Source: Gracilaria domingensis (taxonomy: Eukaryota > Rhodophyta > Florideophyceae > Gracilariales > Gracilariaceae). From it: a stretch of 64,000 bases of DNA. Below the pieces are notes generated by a model that saw nothing but the letters and a program-made list of their open reading frames with translations, was not told the DNA's origin and made no database searches. Shown piece by piece: positions 31,648 through 41,472 of this stretch. The stretch's first letter is position 1, and every line of letters starts with the position of its first letter. Position numbers and translations under genes: made by a program. The stretch is from positions 496,001 to 560,000 of the forward strand of contig VCMS01000001.1 in the NCBI GenBank assembly GCA_022539475.1, read 5' to 3'.

Positions 31648-32700
31648 TTATAGCATAAATGAAAGAAGATCGATTCCAAGTGGTGCGAGTATTCTTACGG
31701 GTGCCAAGAGTGCGTGTGCAGTGATCGGATGAACGGCCTTTGTGAATGTGGTGCACAAAATACCGCCGACGAAAACATCACCAGAACGAGTTTGTACATT
31801 GTACAAGCCGCGATCCCAGACAGTGTGAACAGCAGTTACGGGCCGCCACCCGTTTTGCGTCCGTAATAACATACCAATTTGAAGCTGTTCCGCTGTGCGT
31901 AAGCCATGGTATGTGTGTATATAGTGACGGTGCGTGACGGTAATGGTGTTGTTTTCAGCAACAGTCAGACGAAGAAACCAACCTTGAAATCGGGGATCCT
32001 TATGCGTCCAACCAATAATCGGAGTGAAATCAACGGCTCCCGCGACCAGATCGGCACTGCGAAGAGAGGATATCCGTCTAGTTCCAAAGGGCGTGATGAC
32101 TCTTGCAGAAGAAGGGAAACACTTCTCACCACGTTGATCCTCAAACTCTTCCTGCGTGATGCGAGTATACATGCAAACGTCATTAATAAATAGATGGGTC
32201 TGGTTTGCAATAAACGTATACTGTTCCGATGCTAAAGCCTGCGCAAGAGTGGTGTTGACAGTGGCGAAAACGGTGCTCCACGTGACCGAAACGTTGCGAC
32301 TGGTGGAAACAAAAGTAAAGGCGGCACGTTGGTCAAATTCAAATCGGCCGCATCGAAGTGGTTCTCGAACGAACGCCACAATCAGGACGGCCGTGTTGCG
32401 GTCGCCTTGCATGTACGCCGCCAGCGTATTGGCACGAGTATCTGACGTAAATCGTAGTTGGCCACCAGAACATACACGATCCTCCACAGACATAAGTGTA
32501 ATACTCTGAGAAAGGTCGCCGGGCATGAAGTCGACAAAAGCGGGACATGTTTCAACGTTGACGCGACGAATGTATGGCCCGCCGAGATCGGAGACGTTCA
32601 GAGCGCGTACACGACACAGTAGCACAGAAAGAAGCACGGACAAGACGAAGGGTAGAGCTGGGCGGATGTTGCATGCAAATTGACGACACACGTGAGGCAT
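31648..32700 (-). CDS. Secreted Hint-domain protein (Hedgehog/intein autoprocessing fold)
   Basis: 350 residues from ATG 32700, chosen because it opens a signal peptide (ALPFVLSVLLSVLL, cleavage near 34). Upstream in-frame codons lie in Pro/Arg-biased GC-island sequence. Residues ~35-193 form an unknown extracellular domain with several cysteines. Residue 194 is the Cys that begins a Hint domain (EKCFPSSARVITPFGTRRI), followed by LRSADLV, TVTHRHYIH (the TxxH catalytic motif, Thr254/His257), LRTAEQLQIGM and GLYNVQTRSGDVFVGGI. Hint domains cleave the preceding peptide bond through an N-S acyl shift. Stand-alone Hog-like proteins with unrelated N-terminal domains are known in protists and red algae. 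Whether the ester is resolved by water, cholesterol or another nucleophile cannot be seen. Confidence 0.85.
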   Translation of the reverse strand: MPHVCRQFACNIRPALPFVLSVLLSVLLCRVRALNVSDLGGPYIRRVNVETCPAFVDFMPGDLSQSITLMSVEDRVCSGGQLRFTSDTRANTLAAYMQGDRNTAVLIVAFVREPLRCGRFEFDQRAAFTFVSTSRNVSVTWSTVFATVNTTLAQALASEQYTFIANQTHLFINDVCMYTRITQEEFEDQRGEKCFPSSARVITPFGTRRISSLRSADLVAGAVDFTPIIGWTHKDPRFQGWFLRLTVAENNTITVTHRHYIHTYHGLRTAEQLQIGMLLRTQNGWRPVTAVHTVWDRGLYNVQTRSGDVFVGGILCTTFTKAVHPITAHALLAPVRILAPLGIDLLSFML

Positions 32701-33835
32701 GGCGCGGTGGGGAGTGGGAAACGGCGGGGCGGCGTTTTCGGCCACGTGCCGACAAAGAAACGACGCGGTTCGGGAGGGGTTTACAGTGAGGTGGGGTTGA
32801 CGGCGACGACGGGGGCAGGGAGTAGCGGAGGGGGTGGGAGCGCATGGCCCGGCGGCGACGGGGGCGTGGGAGAGGGCGCAGGGTTGGCTCGCAGAAAGCG
32901 CGCGGCCGGGGCGCACAAGAAGGTGGGCGGGTTTGGGCGATGCGCGGGAAGGAGCGCATCATGTGCATGATGCGGTTTTACAGTGCGCCGTATCTTTACT
33001 TACTGTCACTCGGTACGGCTGGATAGCTGTCGAATGTGGTACGGTTCTCGTACTGCGCGCTACAGTAGCGCTGCTACCCGCCGCGCCGATCTCAACGTAC
33101 CAGATACTACACCTTCGCGGCGCCCGCGCGGGCGCGAGCGCCGAGGCGTTGTTTACAAAAGCCGCGCCGCAAGCATCACAGCAGCGCGTCGCTAACGTTA
33201 CTACCAACGTGCATACCTACCGGGCAGCCAGGGCGCGCCCGCCATTGCCGCCAGCATCCGAAGCGGAAAAGAATAAGGGCGGCAGGCGACGCGGCGCCGT
33301 GATGATACGTACGTGTCAATACAATACACGCGACCGTCCATCGCAAATCCTCTTCCGCCCGGCCCCCTTCGCCGCGCCGCGGATATCAGACATATCAGCT
33401 GCGTTCAACAGCGAACCTTTCGGCCGCGCGCCATGCTCCGCACGCACTGCGCTCGCTGCCCATTGAGCCCGGCCGTGGCCTTGGCCGCGGCGGCGCTCCC
33501 GCGGCGGCGCTCCCGCGCCGCCTTCATGCTTGCATTCAGCCTCGTCCGCCTGTGTCTGTAGCGTCTGTGTCCCGCCGCCGCCTGCTTGCCAGTTGCGGCG
33601 TGACCGTGCATGTACGTGCGTGCGTGCGTGTGTGTGTTGTGTGTGTTGTTTGTTGTATATAATTGTGTGTGTTTGAAACTAGTCAGTGATTGTTGGGGTT
33701 GGGATAACAAATCAGAAAAAACGTAGACGCTCTCCTCCATCGCTATGGTGCGGAGCAGCAACCAGCGCACCATGTCCGTTTCATCGCACAAGAGCCAAGA
33801 AGAAGCCACAAAAACCATCACCTCCTCCTCCATCA
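32701..33835. other. GC-rich promoter island and short flank
   Basis: CpG-dense up to about 33,560, then a GT-rich tract (GTGTGTG, 33620-33665) and the 3' flank of cyclin B. No gene. Confidence 0.5.
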
Positions 33836-35107
33836 TCATTCGTCCGAGCAATCCATCATGTAGTCCGTCCTTGGCACATTAGCCGAAATAGCCGAGAACT
33901 TGTCCGAAGCAAACTTGCGCTTCACCGCCGTCAGCTTATTCGTACCAGTCAAGTCACGTTCATGTTCCAGAAGCCGAATCATTTCCGCTTCACAATCCGC
34001 AATATCGTGCTCACTCCATCCTCCGCTATGAAACTTCATCGATCGATCCCATGGCAACGCCATGCGACACAGCCGCGCAGACAGTCTGCACGCCGCCGCC
34101 GCGCGAACGCTGGGACGAAACTCCAGCATGGCGCTATCTTGCAACGCCAGCTCAATCAGGTAGTGCGTGAGATGGCGATGCGCCGCCAGATCGGTACCGC
34201 TGATGGTCTTTGCCGCATTGAGGCATCGTCGCATGAAGGTGAGAGACGACGGCACAGTGACATCGAAGTTGAGCGCATTAAGAATAAACGCCTCCATGGA
34301 CAGAATCTCGTCCTTTGTGTACGCCTTGTCTGAAATGTACACGAAATCGCCCACCTCGGGCGCGTATATCTCCTCGTACTTACTGGCAATAAACATGGCG
34401 GTGACGCCGACCAGCTGCAGCTTGCGACGCACGACCTGTGTGACCTCGAGAAAACGGTCGATGATATTGACGGTGAGATGAAGAGTCTCCGGCTCAAGCT
34501 TGAACTTTTGATGCACGTCGACGAGCCAATCGATGAGAATTGCGCGCATGCGCACGGTGATGTCCGCCTGGCGCGTCATGTACGCTGGATCAGGCATAAA
34601 CTTGGTTTCCACGTGCACAAAGTTGGAGTGAATGTCACAGGCGTACTCGGACGCGTACAAGTGATTGACGGCATGCTGCGCGTCTATGTCCAGCACACTG
34701 GATGGAACGGTGAGCACGGGGCGTAGAAGCGGGGGACAGGCCGTGACAGCAGCATGCTCAATCGGAAAGTGCAGCTTGCAAGACACGGCAGCGGCAGCGG
34801 CGGCGGCACGCGCGACGGCGTTGGCAGCATTGCCGGCGTGACGCGCTTGGCGGGCGGAGAGGCGGGCGCGAGGGGCGGTGGTGCCCGTGGACATGGGGGA
34901 GAGAGACGGGTCGGAGGAAAGGGCGGCGGTGGCCTTTGCGGCTCGGCGCGCGGCGATGACGCCGACATTCTTGGAGGCGGCGGCTGTGCGACGCGGCTTT
35001 GCGACGTTGGCGTTGGGCTTGAGGGGGAGGGGGTCGTTGTGAGTTAGGTTGGTGATATCGCCGAGGGCGCGCTTGTCGGCGCGGGTTGGGAAGCGTGCTG
35101 TGCTCAT
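33836..35107 (-). CDS. B-type mitotic cyclin
   Basis: 423 residues, intronless. Cyclin box N (about 150-275) contains MRAILIDWLVDVHQKFKL, TLHLTVNIIDRFL, LQLVGVTAMFIASKYEEIYAPEV and ISDKAYTKDEIL; cyclin box C follows (PSSLTFMRRCLNAA). It would activate CDK1-type kinase at G2/M. The N-terminus has a destruction-box core KRALGDITN; the first RxxL position is Lys instead of Arg. Residues 60-115 are Ala/Arg-rich low complexity. Cyclin A versus B is not absolute, but MRAILIDWLVDVH and FVYISDKAY favour B. Confidence 0.93.
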   Translation of the reverse strand: MSTARFPTRADKRALGDITNLTHNDPLPLKPNANVAKPRRTAAASKNVGVIAARRAAKATAALSSDPSLSPMSTGTTAPRARLSARQARHAGNAANAVARAAAAAAAVSCKLHFPIEHAAVTACPPLLRPVLTVPSSVLDIDAQHAVNHLYASEYACDIHSNFVHVETKFMPDPAYMTRQADITVRMRAILIDWLVDVHQKFKLEPETLHLTVNIIDRFLEVTQVVRRKLQLVGVTAMFIASKYEEIYAPEVGDFVYISDKAYTKDEILSMEAFILNALNFDVTVPSSLTFMRRCLNAAKTISGTDLAAHRHLTHYLIELALQDSAMLEFRPSVRAAAACRLSARLCRMALPWDRSMKFHSGGWSEHDIADCEAEMIRLLEHERDLTGTNKLTAVKRKFASDKFSAISANVPRTDYMMDCSDE

Positions 35108-35217
35108 GGCGCGAGGGAGCCGCTAGTGGGTGGGTGTTGGTAGTGGTGCGAGGGGGGGGAGATGCGGGAGGAGGAGGGAGAAGTGAGGGAATGGAGGGTG
35201 GGGTGGGTGGGTGTTAA

Positions 35218-35235
35218 GGGGGGGGGGGGGGGGGG
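35218..35235. repeat. 18-base G homopolymer
   Basis: Uninterrupted G run in a purine-rich stretch about 110-130 bp upstream of the cyclin ATG. Confidence 0.9.
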
Positions 35236-35775
35236 AGACGAGGGATGGCTGGGGATGGAGAAGGAGGGGGGAGGGAGGGATGTGTGGTGGGGGTGGGGGT
35301 GGGGGGGGGGAGGGGTTAAGAGGCGGGGAGAAGTGGGGTGCAGTTGGGAGCGGTTACGGATTGGAATGGGTGGGAAAGACTGGGGGAGGGGGTGAGCGAG
35401 GGCGGCGATGCGCGTGTGGGCGGCGCGGGCGACGAGGGCGATGCAGTCGGCTGCGAGAGCGCGCAGCGGCGGATTGCGCGAACGATGAGAGCACTGACCG
35501 TTGCACGCCAAATGGTGGCAGCGCCCGCACGCGCCATGAACGGCACCAAGGCGCGGCGCGCGCGCGCCGCGCGTGCCGCCAGCCGCCGCGCCGCGCGCGC
35601 GCCACGCGCGCGGCGCGCGCATCGCGCATCGCCGCGCCGCGCTGGGGACGTGGCCACCTGGCGCGCGCTCCCGCGCTTTTTCGCGCCCAACGGCACGCGC
35701 CGCGCCGCGCAGCGGACCGTTTCCGCGCGCGCGCGCCGCGCGAACGGCTGCGCGCGCGCCGCCCGCCCGCCGCAT

Positions 35776-35820
35776 CGCGCCGCGCCGCGCCGCGCCGCGC
35801 CGCGCCGCGCCGCGCCGCGC
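35776..35820. repeat. (CGCGC)9 tandem repeat
   Basis: Nine perfect 5-bp units. Confidence 0.9.
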
Positions 35821-36154
35821 ACGTGGACACGGCCGCGCGCGCCCGCGCGCGGTCGCTTTAATCAGTTTGGCGCCGCGTTGAGCTGCACGTGCCGCCCCGC
35901 AGCGCCCGCCCGCGCGCCCCCGCGCCGCGCGCGCAGCCACACACGCGACAGCCCGACCCAGTTCAATTTTCGAATTTGCGCCCGCGCGCGACGCCGCCGC
36001 GTCTTCCGCGCCTGATCTTACACATCGGCGCTCTCAGCTGTCGGCCGCCCTAATGTTAGAATTGGCGCATCTCTCGTATCTCCCAGCGCCGCAGAGACGC
36101 GCGTTCCACGCAGTCCGGTTTCCAACACCGCACCCCCCCCCCCCCACTGCGCGC

Positions 36155-36163
36155 TATATAAAA
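36155..36163 (+). promoter_or_regulatory. TATA box
   Basis: TATATAAAA just after the C run, about 480 bp upstream of ATG 36636, implying a leader of roughly 450 nt. Confidence 0.65.
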
Positions 36164-36182
36164 CCCATCTCCTCACTCGCGC

Positions 36183-36217
<35 letters not shown>

Positions 36218-36635
36218 TCCCGCAGCTTTGTCGTCGTCGAGAGACGACGGCGCGCGTCCGCGTCGCGCTCGTTCGCGCCCGTCTTCGTCGCTCGCCGCGC
36301 GCGCCGCCGACGCCCTCATCATGCCGTTCGGCGACCGCACAGCACGTCACTGTGTCCGCCGCGCGGCGCCACCCACGCCAGCAGCGCACGCTGTCGCGCC
36401 GTCCACGTCACACACGTTTGCACCCTAACACCACCCTCCCCCCCTGCGCCGCGCTGGTCCACCACCGCGCTGACGCTCGAGCGCTCTCCACGCCGACCCA
36501 CCGCGCGCACCACCAGACCGTTATTGTGCCACCACACTGCCCGCTCTTCCCCGTCGACAACACCGCTGACCGACCTACCACCCCCTCCCCTCCCCCCTCC
36601 CGCCCTTCTCCCGTCGCCCCAGCAAAGCACAATAC

Positions 36636-37724
36636 ATGGCTGCCGCTTCCTCGCAACCGCCCTTTCCGCCCATCCAGTTGCATTGCGCCGCCGCCCCGGC
36701 CCTCTCGTTGTCGCCCGATGCCGAGATGGAGCGCGCCAAGGTCGTCATGTCTTCCTCCACGCGTATGCCGGCCGTCGCCTATTTTGGCGCCCGCTATGGC
36801 CACAAGTGGCACGTCGACATCGTAGCGCTTCCACACAATGCCGTTCGACGCCAATTATTCGACGCCTTCATCATGTCCAACGCGCTGGGAAAGTTACAAC
36901 TCGACGTTGCCGACGCCGACCTCGCGCGCGTCTACGCCTGGTTGGGAACTCTCGAGGCGTTTGTACGCGCCGTCTTTAATGCCGAGGCCCGATTTGTCTT
37001 CCCTTTGATAGATGCCAATGTGCACAAGGCCACCACTTCCGACGGCAAGCCCGTGTACTTGCCCGAGCTTATTTCCGTTCGCGGTAGAGTCAATGCGCAG
37101 CAGCGTATCCTGGAGTTGTTGGCCACCGCTAGAAAGACCAGGGACGTGGCGACCGGAGAGACTGTTGCCAAGATCACCGCCTTGCGATACGCGCTGGATC
37201 AGTTTGGCGCCAACGTGTTGGATTACTTTGCTGCCATTGAGCGATTTGCTCCCAAGCTGTTTAAGAAGGTGTTGCGAAATGGTCAGCGTCAGCAACACAA
37301 GATTGAGAACAAGATGTTTGAGTTTGTGCAAAGACATGAACAAGGGTCCATGCTAGCTGCTTTACTCATGCAATGCATCGAAAGTCGTACCACCAGACAA
37401 CAGTTTGTGGAACGTAATCTGAAAAAGAGGCAGCGTGCGCAGTTCATGGTAGATGTCAAACGAGTTGAAAACACTCACATGAGACTTGCCGCTGCCTTCG
37501 ATCAAGCTGCTACCAACTACGAGAAGCGTTTCAACGTCGCCAAGTTCTTACAGCATTATGATGCGCAGGGAGATAGTAAGGTCACACTGGCTATGCTGGG
37601 AGAGAATGACATCAACGCTGAGAGTGAGGTGCTCGTCGACAACAAATCACCTTTGGAGGAGGATGATTCTTCACGTGGCGTTGCGCTCGATGACGACGTC
37701 CTCGAGGTGTATACCGAAGCATAG
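36636..37724 (+). CDS. Hemerythrin-like four-helix protein, ligands degenerate
   Basis: 362 residues, intronless, no signal peptide. Residues ~50-215 resemble a eukaryotic hemerythrin/HHE domain: WHVDIVALPHNAVRRQLFDAF (helix 1 with His), LEAFVRAVFNAEARFVFPLI (helix 2) and LDQFGANVLDYFAAIERFAPKL (later helix). The canonical E-E and H-x-x-x-E metal ligands are largely replaced, so iron binding is doubtful. The C-terminal half is a long charged helix (FVERNLKKRQRAQF, HMRLAAAFDQAATNYEKRF) and an acidic tail. Exact role unknown. The family call rests on the LPHNAVR and FVFPLI pattern and is moderate. Confidence 0.55.
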   Translation: MAAASSQPPFPPIQLHCAAAPALSLSPDAEMERAKVVMSSSTRMPAVAYFGARYGHKWHVDIVALPHNAVRRQLFDAFIMSNALGKLQLDVADADLARVYAWLGTLEAFVRAVFNAEARFVFPLIDANVHKATTSDGKPVYLPELISVRGRVNAQQRILELLATARKTRDVATGETVAKITALRYALDQFGANVLDYFAAIERFAPKLFKKVLRNGQRQQHKIENKMFEFVQRHEQGSMLAALLMQCIESRTTRQQFVERNLKKRQRAQFMVDVKRVENTHMRLAAAFDQAATNYEKRFNVAKFLQHYDAQGDSKVTLAMLGENDINAESEVLVDNKSPLEEDDSSRGVALDDDVLEVYTEA

Positions 37725-39206
37725 CCTGTCTTTTTTTCGCTCTTCCCTGGTGCACGTGCCGAATTATCAAAGCGCCGCGTGTGTGGGAGTTGTGCGCTCG
37801 CCGTTACAGAAGCGTAATGCGTTTATCATATCACACGTGACTGCCATTTCTCTTCTTGCAGCCGCGGTAGCGTGCCCACCTTTGGTACCGTCGTAGATAC
37901 CGAAGCCTACACATCCGGTTCTTTCCATTTTTTTTTCCGACTGTCTGGACTCCTGTTGGACTGATTTTGTACAGAGAGCTTCTACATTGCGCAACAGTTA
38001 GCTTTGCTTGCGTAGCTGGTGCTCATAGAAGCTCGTTTTTTTTCGCGCGTTCTTCATTCCCCTCTATCCCTGGGAACGGCATTTGTCGAGAGCGCGGTCG
38101 TTTTCTTATTTTTTCATGCTATAGGCCTGCTGTTTGTCGGAAAGCGTTGTCTTATTCGTGTTGGTCAGTAGTAAATATGGGAGTTGTGTAGTCATGGGTC
38201 AAACTTCTCCGCACAATTGGAAGTATGCCTTCGACATATGCATCGTTGTCAAGCCTCGTATCTACTGGTCCCTGGCCTACCAGGTCCTTTGCCCGTCCAG
38301 ACCGCCTGTCTCTCTTAGTCCCACCATTTGTTTGTTAACACGACAAATTGCTGCTTCACGTGGTCCAGCTTGCGAAAGGAGAGCTTTCTCGTGTACGAAA
38401 CGCGTACGGTATTTACCGTATGTGTGTGTTTGCTCAGACCTGCCTTCCTACAGCGAGCACTTCTGATGTAAACTGCACTTTACGCCTCGCTGATTGCGTT
38501 CTCCGTGTAAAGCAGATTGGAGGCATAGCCGATTTTCGGGAATCGTCGTGGAGGGCAGTGCGGCCCCTCCAACTTGTCGACAGGAGTAGAATATCTTCGA
38601 CATCATCATGATCCGTCGTGTAAACCTGAGCTGTCCGTTAACAAACAGATTTGGAGCGCGGCCCATGCAGCACACTTCAATCGTGGATTACATCTCATAT
38701 ATGACGAAGGGCAGTTTAGGTACAGTATCGAGAGACAAATCCTGGCAGCATCAAGGCTTCTATGCCACAGAACAACCCAACAATCTTTACCGCTCGGCAG
38801 CCCATTCACAGTGTAGCGTACACACGTTGATAGACAGAGGCCAAAATGTTCTGCTTATGCCGACCATCGGGCCACAGACGGCAACGCGCTCGCCCCGCAT
38901 CGAACAACTCCTTCAGTGTCATGCGTAGTGAGTCCGATATCCCGTCATCTATCGATAAAATGGCTGGTCTTTACATCGTTTCCCTTCCTCACACTCCACA
39001 AAATATTCAGGATTACTTGTATCTTTGGGAATAGCTCTATCCTTGTCCCCCTTACACATACCAACTGCTGCCGCACACTGAGAAGAATACACCGCGCTTG
39101 TAGATAAGTTAAAGATGTGTCTTCTATTGTAAATGTAACAAGATCAAGAATCGGCTACTAGCGAATTACATTTTACTACTGAGTTAGCTAGGTTTCTATA
39201 AACTGT
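37725..39206. other. Tail-to-tail intergenic, no gene seen
   Basis: About 1.5 kb. T-rich 3' flank just after 37724. Several frames of 60-110 codons with no recognisable content. Confidence 0.45.
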
Positions 39207-40943
39207 CTACATGGCGATGCTATCTTCATCGTTCTCTTCTACAAAATGACGGCACTCAAATCTTCTTACCATCTCGTGAAACATGTTCACGCTCTCCTTA
39301 TATATTGCCAGATCCACCTTTTCCACCGCCTTGAACTCATTCCGTTGCTCCTCCGACATTCTTTCCCACACGGTTTTTGCTGTCAGAGGGTACGACCCGG
39401 TGTTCATGCGTTCTCGAGTTTTCTCGAAGACATCAAGACCGCTCATGTTTTGTATCCCTCGCGCTTTGCTAAAGGCGGCAACAGTTTTTTTCAGCATGCA
39501 CAGAGAGGCTTTCTCTTGTGTTTGCAGCCCAATGAATACAAATCTTCTGCGAAGTCGACGGATCGAATTCATTACCATCTCTTCAGCGTTTTCCTTGGGA
39601 ACCACAAAAGTATAATCTGAGTAACCGCTAAAGCCATCAGAAAACAAGCGACTGGCATAGTAATTTGGCCCTGCATCTCGTGTCAACGGTGAATCCGGCA
39701 TACTCTTTCCAAGCAGAAAAGGAATGAGCTCATCCAGAGAAATATCGTCCTCTTTCTTTGCAATATTTCTCACAAAAAAGTGAAAGAAGAAAGAAATCTT
39801 TCTATGCAAAGGATGTCTCATAACGGTGAAGTAGCGCAAATCACGTTTGGGTAGCCAGTATTCAGCGCCCTTTTCCCAGTACTGATGTCCGAGAATGAGG
39901 TCAATCTTGTTCCGTTCTGGTTCAGAGCGCTGTTCCATGGTCGCCCAATCACAGGACCATTCAGCCTCAGTACCTAGCGCCGGGCGAGCCGGCCCGGAAT
40001 TATGACAGGTATCCAAAATGTTTATTGCTTCTCCGTTGGGAGTGGTTTTGTCTTCCAAGCTGAAAAACTCAAAGAGGCGCTCCTTGAATGACACACCGCC
40101 CGTCTTGTGCAGGTGGAAGTAGTTGAGGGCGGTAGTTTGGTCAAAGTTGGAAATGTCAGCGGCGTCGCGGGCGTGATTCTCTAGCATAGCCTCACGAGCT
40201 TCATTTTCCACTGGCTGTTCCGAGATAGTGTGCTCGTGTTGCTTCTGCTGCAGTTGTTCTTTTTCTTGTTGCTCGACTTGTGGTGTGTCCGAATGCTCTG
40301 ACGCAGTTTGGTTGTTGTGCTCCTGCTGCTCCGGTTCGGATGGTTGCGTTTGTGAGGTCTGTGCGGGATCGATTTGAGTTAGAGTGTCCTTGTGCAAATG
40401 TGAAGGATTATCGCCGTACGATTGAATGTGTTGTCCATCGACGGGGGTTGAAGTTTGCTGCGGCTGATTCTCTGCCTCCTTCTCATTGGACTGGACGGTT
40501 TCAGGGATTTCCGAACGAGCAGTATTGAGTTGCTCGGATGGTTGCTGGTGTTGTTCCTGTTGTTGGACGGGGAGTGGATCCGATCTAGAGGACAGATAGC
40601 TGCGAGATATATTCTCGGTTTGGTGTTGTAAGGCCCCTAGAACGGTTCCTGACACAAGCGTTGCGGCTGGCTGTGGTACTGTCCCGGAGACCGGAACAAC
40701 AACGTTCCAGGCGGATTGAACGGAGGTGGTGTGCAAGACGTCGAGGGTGAAGAAGGAAAAGGCGGCAAACATGAGGACCAAGACGGATCGAAAAGCGCTT
40801 CCAAATGGAGTGAACAACTTTGCAAGGGACTTTGGGCGGCGATTTGGATCGGGGATGGACGGCGGGTACAAGGGGAGCCGCAGCAAGCTCCTGGACCTCG
40901 AATGGCTGTGATGGATAGCATAGCGATTGTGCGAGAAACTCAT
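39207..40943 (-). CDS. Golgi carbohydrate sulfotransferase, type II membrane
   Basis: 578 residues from ATG 40943; an in-frame ATG 25 codons upstream sits in a His/Ala repeat-like stretch and is less likely. One signal-anchor helix (about 51-70, SVLVLMFAAFSFFTLDVL) follows a basic cytosolic tail. Next comes a ~180-residue Gln/Glu-rich stalk, then the catalytic domain: PAPS 5'-phosphosulfate loop NYFHLHKTGGVSF, 3'-phosphate site YFTVMRHPLHRKISFF, and DLILGHQYW. This matches the 2-O/6-O type (sulfotransfer_2-like) sulfotransferases that transfer sulfate from PAPS to polysaccharide hydroxyls in the Golgi. In red algae such enzymes are thought to build sulfated galactans. The acceptor sugar cannot be told from sequence. 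Confidence 0.87.
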   Translation of the reverse strand: MSFSHNRYAIHHSHSRSRSLLRLPLYPPSIPDPNRRPKSLAKLFTPFGSAFRSVLVLMFAAFSFFTLDVLHTTSVQSAWNVVVPVSGTVPQPAATLVSGTVLGALQHQTENISRSYLSSRSDPLPVQQQEQHQQPSEQLNTARSEIPETVQSNEKEAENQPQQTSTPVDGQHIQSYGDNPSHLHKDTLTQIDPAQTSQTQPSEPEQQEHNNQTASEHSDTPQVEQQEKEQLQQKQHEHTISEQPVENEAREAMLENHARDAADISNFDQTTALNYFHLHKTGGVSFKERLFEFFSLEDKTTPNGEAINILDTCHNSGPARPALGTEAEWSCDWATMEQRSEPERNKIDLILGHQYWEKGAEYWLPKRDLRYFTVMRHPLHRKISFFFHFFVRNIAKKEDDISLDELIPFLLGKSMPDSPLTRDAGPNYYASRLFSDGFSGYSDYTFVVPKENAEEMVMNSIRRLRRRFVFIGLQTQEKASLCMLKKTVAAFSKARGIQNMSGLDVFEKTRERMNTGSYPLTAKTVWERMSEEQRNEFKAVEKVDLAIYKESVNMFHEMVRRFECRHFVEENDEDSIAM

Positions 40944-41472
40944 GGCTACAGCGGCTACAACAACGCGTGGGTGTGCGTGTGCGTGTGCGCGCGCTCGCAC
41001 AACAGCAAAGCTGAACACAAGGCAGCGGCGAAGAACGAAGGGAGGCCCCCGGCTCGGGAAACTGGCGGCTCGGTTTTAAGGCGCGCGCATCGGCCGTGGC
41101 GCAGCTCAAGCGCGGCCGCGGCGCGGGCGGCGCACGCGCGGCAGGCGGCCACGTGCGATAGATCTGTTTTGACGTCATGCTTCCCCGTTTACAGCGCGCG
41201 GCTTGGCGCACGTTTGAAATGTCGAAAAAACAATGAAACGCGCGCGCGGACAAGTTACGCGCGGTTTCCAAATCCACCGCGCGCGCGCGCACGCGGTCGC
41301 TGCGCCGCGCTGCGCCGCACGCGCGCCGCGCGCGCGCCGCGCGCTGATTGGCGGGCGCGCGGCGCGGCGGGGGGGGGGCGCGCGGGGGGGGCGCGATGCG
41401 CGCGGCCGCGCGGCGGAGCGCGCGGCGGCGGCGGAGGGCTGTAAACGGGGGGGTGGGGAGCGGTGCGTTTAT
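40944..41472. other. GC-rich promoter of the sulfotransferase
   Basis: CpG-dense, with TTAAAA at 41074-41079 on the minus strand as a possible TATA element. Another gene ends at 41473. Confidence 0.45.

Larger units (their letters stand above)
35108..36635. other. Extreme GC-rich divergent promoter
   Basis: 1.5 kb between cyclin B and the hemerythrin-like gene. It contains an 18-base G run, a (CGCGC)9 tandem, a 13-base C run, a (GCGCCC)n tract and the TATA box at 36155. All long frames here are Arg/Ala/Gly artefacts of composition. Confidence 0.6.

Noticed and set aside
35162-36018. Several overlapping Arg/Ala/Gly-rich frames of 150-280 codons on both strands
   Set aside because: They are products of CpG-rich composition and simple repeats in a promoter island; all frames are open because stop codons are AT-rich.
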